This document shows positions 21,286 through 29,525 of a stretch of DNA of 64,000 bases, piece after piece (position 1 is the stretch's first letter; every line of letters begins with the position of its first letter). A model generated the notes under the pieces. The model saw nothing but the letters and a program-made list of their open reading frames with translations, ran no database searches and was not told the origin of the DNA. The stretch is from Phytophthora colocasiae (taxonomy: Eukaryota; Oomycota; Peronosporomycetes; Peronosporales; Peronosporaceae), in contig JAGKQI010000061.1 of NCBI GenBank assembly GCA_018806915.1, positions 1,116,001 to 1,180,000 of the forward strand, written 5' to 3'. Both the position numbers and the translations under genes were made by a program.

Positions 21286-22091
21286 TCATGTGGATCACTA
21301 ACTATGAATGTGACACGATGAAAATGGCGTGGGGTTCGCTTTTTTCCATGTGTACAATTGCCAATGGGTCCTGAAACCTCAAGCACCAAAAGCTCAATTC
21401 AGTAGAACCAGTGCATTGATGTTTTAGTGCAAGTGGACCAATGCATCCGGAAACCCTTCTGGAGGGAGAGGTTCGAGCTGAAGTGTGATCTTTCCGCAGG
21501 CTTTCATCTACACCGTAGTCGTCTTTCCCGACAGCACGAATACACACGCGCTTTTTATCTCGTGCTTACAAATGCACCACACCGCTCTCCTCGCGTTTTG
21601 GCACCGTCATCGACAAGGTTGTCGACACCGGCAACGCAAGCCTCGGACTCCGTTTCAGCGTCGGTTTGATGCCGAAGCCCGTCGTCGCCGAGACCGCCGT
21701 GTCGTCCGAGCGGCTCTCGTGTCGCCATCGACTTCCCCTTTCATGAAGCTGTTCAGCTCCGGGGACGAGCAGTCGTTGATCACGTTGACAGGGTTTGATC
21801 ATACTTCTTTCGCGTACATTCTTGAGCGCTACGCACCACTTTACGATTCGCACACTCCGTCAACACCAGTCTTGGAGGAAGACCACGCAGCATGACGGCT
21901 TCGATGAGTCTCGCTCTGGCATTGGCGTGGACTCGCACGCGTGGGTCGGAATACATTTTGTGTATGCTGTTTGGTGTTACGCACACCGTTTGCTCGCTGT
22001 TTCTACGGTTCAGCAGAAGGATACTTTTGAAGGTGCTAGCTGAAGACGAGTATGCTGCAGTTCGTTTGCCTTCACAAAACGAAATTATAAC

Positions 22092-22255
22092 CTTTTAGCG
22101 CGTTTTATTTGACAAGTACCCATCTCTTCCTGACGTTTTCGCTGTTGCTGATGGTCTCAAGCTTCATATTGAGCTTTTAGCGCGTTTTATTTGACAAGTA
22201 CCCATCTCTTCCTGGCGTTTTCGCTGTTGCTGATGGTCTCAAGCTTCATATTGAG
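22092..22255 (+). repeat. 82-bp tandem duplication in the DDE pseudogene
   Basis: 22092-22173 and 22174-22255 are the same 82 bases apart from one A/G difference. The single-copy version would read through to the catalytic ADG region, so the duplication is a lesion. Confidence 0.9.
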
Positions 22256-22402
22256 CAACCAAGCGATCCCGTCTTACAAAACGCGTTTTACAACGGGTGG
22301 ACTCATGGACACTACGTGAGCAACGTATTCGTTTTCACTCCACAGGGGCGCGTTGTGTTGTTGATTCTGCATTTTCAAAGGGAGATTACCCGTTTCTGAT
22401 TA

Positions 22403-22480
22403 AGTCCGCCCAAGATCATCTTGCAGAAAACCCAACACCAGAGTCCGCCCAAGATCATCTTGCAGAAAACCCAACACCAG
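22403..22480 (+). repeat. 39-bp tandem duplication (13 codons)
   Basis: 22403-22441 is repeated exactly at 22442-22480, duplicating 13 codons (SAQDHLAENPTPE/V) in frame. Confidence 0.9.
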
Positions 22481-22818
22481 TTGAACTTCGTGTTCTGCAA
22501 CAGGCTACGTCCGTTCGACAGACAGCAGAGTGGGGAATGCGAGCCATTTCCTAGGATAAAAGCCAGATGCATTTCGAGCAAAACGGCGAAAGAAAGATAA
22601 TCATCTCAAGTCTCGTGCTACTGTATAACTTACGAGCACGCCTCGTAGGAATCAACCAAATTCTGAGTTCATTTATGCCATATCTAGGACCCGATGCGAA
22701 CCATATACTCGACTAGTGAACTTGTAAATTAAAATGCGAACAAGCTGCCTTATTCGCTGATCGGTTCGCCTGCACTCGCTGCAGAGTTGGCCTTGCTATG
22801 AAGTAACAGTAAGCTTAC

Positions 22819-23010
22819 CTATTCTTGGTCCTCATCACGACGAGCTCTTTCTTCTTCTCGCCGTGTTCGTTCATCGGCACGCTCTTGCTCCCATCGCATA
22901 CGCAATTCCTCAGCGCGCTGGCGTTCTTGCTCAAGCGACAAGCGCATCATGGCGAGAAAGCGAGCGTCAGTGTCGGCACCCCGCCACCATCCGTCGCGAT
23001 CCAGTCAATT
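22819..23010 (-). pseudogene. Glu/Arg-rich coiled-coil C-terminus, fragment
   Basis: Minus-strand frame of about 60 residues ending at a TAG at 22821-22819. After DGWWRGADTDARFLAMM it becomes a charged helix (LEQERQRAEELRMRWEQERA). Such tails occur in the second, Myb-like protein of Harbinger elements, and it sits next to the DDE remnant, but this link is inference. No start is visible. Confidence 0.4.
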
Positions 23011-23456
23011 GCTTTTTTTTATACTGAGCTCCACACCCTTTCGTCTAGCTGGCATCTTGGCGAATGAAGCAAAACAAACATGCTGCCCGCGTTGTCTAGG
23101 GAGGATTGTCAAACTTGCTACAGCTGCAGATAACTGGAATTCTGCCGCAACGTAAGTCAAACTGCTGAGAAAATCAGCTTTGTTGCCTACAGTGTTCAAT
23201 TAAGAGGGCGTTCAATTTGTGCGCGTTCTATTCTTTGTATAACGCCCTCGGAGACTGCGTTCAATTCGTAGGGCGTTGTATTACTTTACCGCGTACTATT
23301 CGGTATTCTACGTTAGTTGATAAACAAAACGTTGTAGAATGAATTAGTAATTGTGTACCATGTATACCATTGAAAATAAAACAGAAGCGGTTTCAGAAAT
23401 CATTAGGATAAAAATACAAACCTCAAAAGCAGCTACGCATTTATATAGCATTCACG
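23011..23456. other. MULE internal non-coding region
   Basis: AT-rich, no gene. Contains GGGCGTTCAATT and ATAACGCCCT motifs (about 23207-23275), a style that recurs at 42890-42960. It probably includes the transposase promoter; no clear core element. Confidence 0.4.
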
Positions 23457-26061
23457 ATGCAGCCCCCATCACCGCAAGAGAATGCCATTGACTCGCCTTC
23501 TGTGTTGTCACTTCCTTCTCCGTCCTCGCCTTTATGGTCACCCCATTCAACTGCAAGTTCAACCCCTTCGATTCTAGGCTCCTCTTCAAGTGGTTACGTG
23601 GATGAGAGCTCAAACAGCCAATATTCTGACAGTGAAAACGATATACAACATCCCGACTCTCCAGTGTCATGTCGAGAGGAGCATTCAAATAGAGCCGCGC
23701 TCTTTTCAGAAAGCCTTGTTCAGCCCATCTTTCCAAAGGGTCGAGTACAATGGGCTAAAGCGGATCATTTAGGCACTTTTCGGTCCATGCAGGATGCGCG
23801 AAGAGAACTGGACATCACCGAGTTGTCGAGATTTAAGTATCAAACCAACTATAAACTGAAGGCAGGCAAAGCATCTGTTTATATTTGTTCTTCACACCTC
23901 GGTTGCAGTCGAATCGCGCGATTTACGGAAATTGAGGGTGGTTTTGTTTCTGTTGTGGTGACTGGTAAGCATTCCGAAACGATTTCCGACACTCCTCGCA
24001 CTGGAATTGACAAACGATTTGAAGTTGAAGTCGACAATATGTTGCTTGGTGGGGCGCCTCCTTCGCGATGTTTGATGCTTTTGTCTGAGCGGTATAAAGA
24101 CGACACAGTTTTACGAGATCTTCTGCCGGATGCGGTTCAACTTCGAAACCACAGCACACATCTCCACAACAAAGGATTGTTCGACATAAATACCTATGCA
24201 GAAATGATGGAGTGGGCCTCCGATAAAATGTGTACGACCTTCGATCAATTTTTTTGCCATGGAGAAGAAAAAGACATAACTATATTTTCAGGCCTTGAAC
24301 CATCATACCAAGATGAATTGTTGGTACTTAATGCCTTTCACGAAAAGCTAGATAACGACAAGATTTCGTTGGGTATTGTTTGTACGAGCCGTAGACTCTT
24401 CCACAATATTATTCTGGCCCGAGTAGGACATCGCTATCACGGAATTCCTGGTGCCACTGACGGAACATACCGCCTAGCTGCAAACAACTGGACCCTAATT
24501 GCATTTGGATGCACCGGTGTATCTTACAACGGACCCGATGGATTTTCACATAGGTTCCATCCTTTTGCCTATTTGTTTGTACGATCGGAGACTGAATTTG
24601 CCTACGACCAGTTATTTCGAGTGGTTAAAGAGAGAAGTCAAACATTTTTTGGCTACACGTTGAGGCTGCAATTTGGCTCGATGGATCATGCAGATAGTAT
24701 TGCTAGCTCCTACAAAGAACACTGGTCGGATATTGCTCTACTAAATTGCTGGCCGCACTTGGCCCGAAATCTTCCCCGCCAAAAACATTTGTTGGAGGTG
24801 GCCTCGAGATACGACTTGGTGTTTAAGACGCAAGTTCATTACTTGCACAAAGCTAGAAATGCGGCACAATTTCGCGCGCTGGCAAAATTGGTGCTTCAAA
24901 ATTGGTCTGACTTAGGTGAAAATAACGTTGTGACCTGGTTCAAGAAACAATATCTCTCTCCTAAATGGAAGATGTGGTACTACACTGCTAGTAGATCTCC
25001 TGGTGTGACCCCTAACCAAAACGCAATCGAATCACACAATCGTGACATCAAACGCGTCGTAAACAGTGAGCTTTATGCGTCGACGAGGATTGTCATGAAC
25101 TCAAGTTTACCTCGCATTATTGCTCATTTTGGATCCGCACGAGATCGTAAATTACATGTTCGAGTTCCCGAACCAATTCGGCCCTACGCCTCTGCTCCCA
25201 TTTCGATCGAGTGTGCTCGAAAAGCAATTATTCTAACTCGAGCAGGCAATTTCAGGCACGTTGAAAACCGTCACGGCAAAGTTACAGGTGTACTGTTTAA
25301 TGTTCGTGCAGTGATGATTGGCGGTAAGGCAACAAATCCGGAACCTGTCGACGAGCAAACAGCCGAAATGTACCTATATTCTAGAAAAGGTCATCTTCAA
25401 CGTGATGACACGGTCGAAAATATCGAGAAACACTATCTTTCACTTCATTTGGTGCAAAATACGAGTGATGAAGACTTTCAGCACGATTGGACCTCGCCAA
25501 CCTGGTCAGAGAGAGAAGTAAGTACATTATTCGTTGTTTCAACTCTATCCGGTATTAATTCTCTCTTTTTGACTTCTTAATCAGATTTTGCTAATACGCA
25601 GAAAATATTCATGCGACTGCAAGTCCTTTTACCAGACTGGATGGCTTTGCGCTCACGTATTGGCCGCGCTCAAGATTTTAGATGATTTTGATTTGCCTCT
25701 GCTAATCCGTTCTTTAGCAGCTCGGAAACCACCAGGGAGGCCACGGAAAGCTCCTAAAACTAGGCGGCACGAAAATCCCGACGTCGGGCAGTATTCCGTT
25801 CCAAGAGTTATCGAAACGCTTAGCAAACACCCTGGCTCAGTAATTGGATGGAAGGTAGTAATAAGGAATGAAGAAGATGGCAGAGCGAAACAGAAGACAG
25901 GGGTGATTCGCCCATGGATGGAAGAAGACGGTAGGTATTTCTGGGAAATCGAGTTTGACCTCCGAGCTAACGAGCCAGCAACCCCAGACAAAAAGGTCGA
26001 CATTTGCGAGCTGGCTGAGATCATCAACTTTACTTATCGCGCAAAATACCCATTCATCTAG
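23457..26061 (+). CDS. MULE transposase, 845 aa, one intron
   Basis: Cut-and-paste transposase of the Mutator-like superfamily. Exon 1 is 23457-25517 (687 codons) and exon 2 is 25585-26061; the join keeps the frame exactly. A Ser/Pro-rich N-terminus (1-90) is followed by a FLYWCH/WRKY-like region (SVYICSSHLGCSR, about 140), then the DDE core: GATDGTYRLA (first aspartate, about 338), FGSMDHADS (second aspartate region) and NAIESHNRD (glutamate, about 525). A SWIM zinc finger (CDCKSFYQTGWLCAH) is encoded at the start of exon 2. No internal stop once the intron is removed. Terminal repeats and target duplication surround it, so this may still be active. Confidence 0.88.
25518..25584 (+). other. 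Intron of the MULE transposase (67 nt)
   Basis: GTAAGTAC donor at 25518 and TTAATCAG acceptor ending at 25584. Removal joins codon 687 to ATT TTG and restores the SWIM finger. Unspliced, the frame stops at 25580. Confidence 0.85.
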
Positions 26062-26169
26062 TGACCGGGTAAAAACTCAATACATGCAACAAAATTTTAC
26101 TCACATGATTTTCAGTGTGGTGTTTGTATGGATACACGCGGTTTTCATGGGTTTTGTTCTAAGACGTCG

Positions 26170-26243
26170 ATACACATGAAATTCAGTGCATACATGAAAA
26201 CCATCGATTTTACACATGATAAAAAAATTTTCCCAAATGGGAA
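26170..26243. repeat. MULE right terminal inverted repeat and target duplication
   Basis: Inverted partner of the left end: CATACATGAAAACC, then TACACATGATAAAAAAA, ending TTTTCCC at 26234, then the second AAATGGGAA (26235-26243). Confidence 0.75.
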
Positions 26244-26471
26244 AGGAAAGCGGAGAGGAAAAACCGTCCGCTCGTCCGCTCACTGTCCGCTCAAGCTATG
26301 CATAAAAAGGCATCTAAAGTACCCCTAGACAGTGTCTAGTAGACACCCTCAGAGACAGCGATGATGTACATAATGTTAGTGTACTCCGCCAACATGTTTG
26401 CTAGAATTACTACACACTAACTTACTGTTAGTGCTGTTAGCAAACGTGTTACCCTGTATGTTGTAGACTTC
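26244..26471. other. Host unit spacer, then probable hAT end
   Basis: 26244-26366 matches the spacer at 59916-60027 (the CCGTCCGCTCGTCCGCTCAC block, TACCCCTAGACA, ATGTACATAATG). At about 26366 the match stops and TTAGTGTACTCCGCC begins, which I take as one end of the hAT element. 26367-26471 has a subterminal inverted repeat (GTTTGCTAG ... CTGTTAGCAAAC). Confidence 0.6.
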
Positions 26472-26991
26472 CTACATAACTACAGTATTGTCCTGCGCGT
26501 CGCTGTCTTCAGTAGCTTCGTCTTCCAAGTCTTCAATCACGCGCCTCACGTAGTCTGTAGAGTCCTCCGTATCGAGCAGAGCGAAGTTTGTATAGAGAAA
26601 CACTAACTTCTCAACTTTGTCTGCTGTCAAACGATTGCCGTTTAGACCACATGAAAGCAAAGGTACTCCAAACACGTTCTGCAGCAGCAGAAGAGGTAGG
26701 AACCGTAAAGAGTCTCGTTGCAATTGGAGCCAAGAGCGGGAATTCAGTCACACATCCATATCCTTGTAGAGCTCCATTTGGGTTGTAGAGCACGTTGAAT
26801 GCGCCTAAGTAAGACCGGGCCTTCTTGGAGGGTGTCGACGGAAAGGGCATCTCAAAGCACCCGGTCGCGGCTTTACGAAGGTGACCTCGTCGTTTAAAGA
26901 AGTAAACTGAGAGACGAACGAGGGCGGTTGGCGCTTCGATAGCCAACCGATTGTTGTCATCTGACCGCGGTCTTTGATACCGGTAGCGCAA
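26472..26991 (-). pseudogene. hAT transposase, C-terminal dimerisation region
   Basis: Minus-strand remnant with the hAT C-terminal signature: TVPTSSAAAERVWSTFAFMW (about 26670-26730), then in another frame NRLTADKVEKLVFLYTNFALL and an acidic tail ending at 26472. One frameshift near 26640. The rest of the gene is not adjacent; an N-terminal hAT piece lies at 42001-42745 and the two could be parts of one element separated by rearrangement. Confidence 0.8.
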
Positions 26992-26993
26992 AT

Positions 26994-28023
26994 CTAGTCA
27001 CGACAGAAAGCTTCAACATTCAACAGACCTGTGGGCTCAGGATCAGTAAGCGATAGAACACAGTCTTCTACCACCTTGTCATCAATGCTAGTCCAGATAT
27101 GCCGCAACTTTACCTTTAAGTCATCAATCGACGTTGCTGGGGTGCGATTCAGCTCTCGCTTCATGATGAGCCATAGATTTTCTATGGGATTAAGATCCGG
27201 GCTCTGCGGAGGATGCGCCAACGAAATTAACTGTAACTCTCGCAGGCAGACAGCAGTAGCTTTAGCACTGTGGGCTGGTGCATTATCCTGCACGAATAAC
27301 GTCTCACCCGACAGACCAAGTAACTGCTTGGTGATAGGAATCTCCTGGCGAAGAATTCCCCGGTAGTAATCTCCAGTGACTGATTGCTCACCAAAGCGTA
27401 GCGCCCACACCGTCTCCCGTAATGGAGCTCCACACCATCAGCGACTTCCTGCTGGACTTGAACGTAGGCTTAACACATTTTGGATCAAAAGCCTCGTGAG
27501 GTCGTCGCCAAACCGACACTCGCCCTGACGTGCCATGCATCTCAATGCACGCCTCGTCGCTAAACATCACCCTCTTCCACCAGAATGGCGTCATCCTGCC
27601 GAAGCGTCTAGCAAAGGCGAGACGAAGGCGACGATGTCTAGGACTTAGGTAGGGTTTCTTACGTGCGGAACGGCCATTAAGCCCGGCAACTTGAATGCGA
27701 TCCCTCACCATATCGCTTGATACACCCCGACCGATATCCTTGGACACCTGAGCTGCCAGCTTCTCTGCGCTGATGAAGCGGTTCTTTTCGACCTCTCTCA
27801 CGATGCGACGGTCGAGACGGACGTCAGTGAGCCGAGGGCGACCGAAGCGTCCCAAGATCTGAGTATGCCCGTGCTTTTTGAAACCAGCAATGATGGTACG
27901 AACACTCCACCTTGGCATTTCTAGCTCACTGCTAATTTTTCTTTGGCTAAGACCCGTCTGCCATTTCTTCACAACTCGGGTGCGGAGGTCTTGCGAATAC
28001 TGACGCCTAGATGTTCGTGTCAT
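26994..28023 (-). pseudogene. Tc1-like transposase (DD34E), one frameshift
   Basis: Starts MTRTSRRQYSQDLR at 28023. A helix-turn-helix DNA-binding half (GLSQRKISSELEMPRWSVRT) and a GRFGRPRLTD linker precede the catalytic core: VMFSDEA (first D), VQDNAPAH (second D), PDLNPIENLW (E). There are 34 residues between the second D and E, which is DD34E of Tc1. The frame shifts once near 27400, before the second D. The Gypsy-2 LTR begins 6 bp upstream of the ATG, separating the gene from its upstream part, which should continue from 36344. I could not define its terminal repeats. Confidence 0.85.
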
Positions 28024-28024
28024 C

Positions 28025-28029
28025 GCTGG
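28025..28029. repeat. Gypsy-2 target duplication, left copy
   Basis: GCTGG directly before the 5' LTR; the same five bases follow the 3' LTR at 36339-36343. Confidence 0.9.
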
Positions 28030-28489
28030 TGTAACGGGGTTACACGTACAAGTGGTTGTATCACTTGTAACTCTAACAGTTAGGATAACTGTTAGAGGTT
28101 GGAAATGGGCCTCAGACCTTGGTGTGCTGTACACACCAAAGGATACATGGGCGAACCACATTATTGGATGGTTCGTGTGCATTTGTGCATATTATTGGTA
28201 GAAAGTAACGGATTTCTACCAATCACTGAGCAGAGTTTCTGCCAACCACACGTTGGCAGACCCTTTAGAAATAGATAACAAACAGTTTTAGGAGGTCCAT
28301 AATTGGCTTATGCCAAATTCAATAACAGTTCTCATTTTACGGTATTTTGCAGTTTAATTTAGTTATATTTGATTTAATTATACTTATTTAAATAAGTATA
28401 CTTAAATTAAGTCTATTCTAATTGCACGCTTCCTCATACACGTAAGCGCACGTGTACGCCATCTAATAGGTCTAGGTAGACCCATTACA
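28030..28489 (+). repeat. Gypsy-2 5' LTR (460 bp)
   Basis: TGTAACGGGG...CCATTACA, so it has TG...CA ends. It holds hairpins with stems of 8-12 bp (28047-28069, 28071-28097, 28119-28139, 28194-28223, 28238-28260) and a 20-bp AT palindrome near 28380-28400. A possible primer binding site, CTGGTAGCAC, follows at 28491. Confidence 0.93.
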
Positions 28490-28538
28490 CCTGGTAGCAC
28501 TTTGTAGTCCGTCCCACGACCGACTGCTGTTCGTTCGT

Positions 28539-29525
28539 ATGGAGTCATACGAACGCGGGGTAGAGAACTCCCCAATGGATGAGGGATCCACTGGGACCCC
28601 TCACATGTCCGTGACACGCACGGACTGTGCCCACCTGTCAGATCCAGAGTGGGAAGCTCTCCAAAGACTTTCACAAGTCATTGGAGAGGCAGCGGTAGCT
28701 ACGATGCTTCGGTACCGCTATCGCCGACAGAGCAACACGGTGTTGCTCTGGGGTACATTGTTAAGGAGCAACGAGATGTTGCTGCCTCGGTGGCTTCCTA
28801 AGCCACGCGTGGAGTCGTTGAAACTCCACGTGAGTACCTACACGGGGAAGGAGGACGAGACCCTCCTTCGTTGGCTTGTCGAACTTGACACAGCCGTTGC
28901 GGCTCGACGTATCGTCGATCCGATGTCGAAGGTCGCGTTCGCCATGTCATGTCTTGGCGGACGTGCGAGGAGTTGGGCCTATGGGCGCCGACTCTCGGAT
29001 CCTACGTGCTTCGGCACGTACGAGGTGTTCAAAGAGGAGCTCAAGCTTGCGTTTGAGCCCCCGAAGAATGAGTTCAGATCGAGAGCGGAGTTTCTCGATC
29101 TGCAGCAGGGCAAGGATGATGTTCACACCTTTGCCCAGCGTGCTCGATACTTGGTATCGAACATAGTGGCCAACCCGATCGACGAGGCGACCAAGGTCGT
29201 CACGTTCATGAAGGGACTAAGAGATGGTCCCGTCAAAACATATCTCTTCCGAGAGTATCCGAATACTCTCGAGGAGGCGATCAGCCTTGCGATGCAAGAG
29301 GAGTTTAGCCGACGTCAAGCTAAACTCCATGCGAACGCGCCGAAGCCGGCGCGTCCTGTTGCGAAGACGGAAGGTCCGGAACCAATGGACCTCTCGAGTG
29401 CTACGACTGCTGGTCAACAGCAGCGTAAGAACGTCAAGGTTCGATGTTACCTGTGTGGTAACATCGGTCACTATGCACGCAAGTGCACAGCGGGCGGGCG
29501 TTCAAAAAACGCCAAGGACCAGTAG
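28539..29525 (+). CDS. Gypsy-2 Gag (328 aa)
   Basis: Retrotransposon structural protein that would form the particle and bind RNA. The central domain (FGTYEVFKEELKLAFEPP, LDLQQGKDDVHTFAQRARY, TKVVTFMKGLRDGPVKTYLF) is typical of Ty3-type Gag. A zinc knuckle CYLCGNIGHYARKC (CX2CX4HX4C) is near the end. The ATG lies in a hairpin (28532-28555). The frame ends at TAG 29523-29525, inside the stem that follows the slippery site, and overlaps pol by 43 nt in the -1 relation. Confidence 0.93.
   Translation: MESYERGVENSPMDEGSTGTPHMSVTRTDCAHLSDPEWEALQRLSQVIGEAAVATMLRYRYRRQSNTVLLWGTLLRSNEMLLPRWLPKPRVESLKLHVSTYTGKEDETLLRWLVELDTAVAARRIVDPMSKVAFAMSCLGGRARSWAYGRRLSDPTCFGTYEVFKEELKLAFEPPKNEFRSRAEFLDLQQGKDDVHTFAQRARYLVSNIVANPIDEATKVVTFMKGLRDGPVKTYLFREYPNTLEEAISLAMQEEFSRRQAKLHANAPKPARPVAKTEGPEPMDLSSATTAGQQQRKNVKVRCYLCGNIGHYARKCTAGGRSKNAKDQ

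Larger units (their letters stand above)
21572..22717 (+). pseudogene. DDE transposase of PIF/Harbinger-like type, broken
   Basis: Pieces of a DDE superfamily transposase in several frames: SPFMKLFSSGDEQSLITLTG and YILERYAPLYDSH (about 21740-21850), an Ala/Leu-rich helix (about 21890-22080), FAVADGLKLHIEQ holding the probable first catalytic aspartate (about 22220-22260), GHYVSNVFVF, a later AEWGMRAIS block, and a C-terminal helix near 22600-22700. Frames change several times, and two internal tandem duplications (82 and 39 bp) add damage. Assigned from the order of these motifs; the superfamily subgroup is less sure. Confidence 0.65.
21232..26234 (+). mobile_element. Mutator-like element (MULE), 5003 bp, with 9-bp target duplication
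   Basis: Delimited by AAATGGGAA at 21223-21231 and 26235-26243. The equivalent spacer next to unit C has one AAATGGGAA at 59907-59915 and no insertion. The element starts GGG and ends CCC and has imperfect terminal inverted repeats sharing TTTTTT..CATGTGTA and TTTTTCATGTATG. A 9-bp duplication is standard for Mutator elements and the transposase inside is a MULE type. It also holds the remains of an unrelated DDE transposase gene (21572-22717) and a coiled-coil fragment, either nested insertions or captured DNA. Confidence 0.85.

Noticed and set aside
28024..28182. Upstream extension of the Tc1 transposase to 28182
   Set aside because: Those codons are Gypsy-2 LTR sequence; the true start is the ATG at 28023.
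29003..29020. TACGTGC-TTCG-GCACGTA as a transcription terminator or structured RNA
   Set aside because: No U-run, inside gag, and only one of very many similar hairpins in this element.
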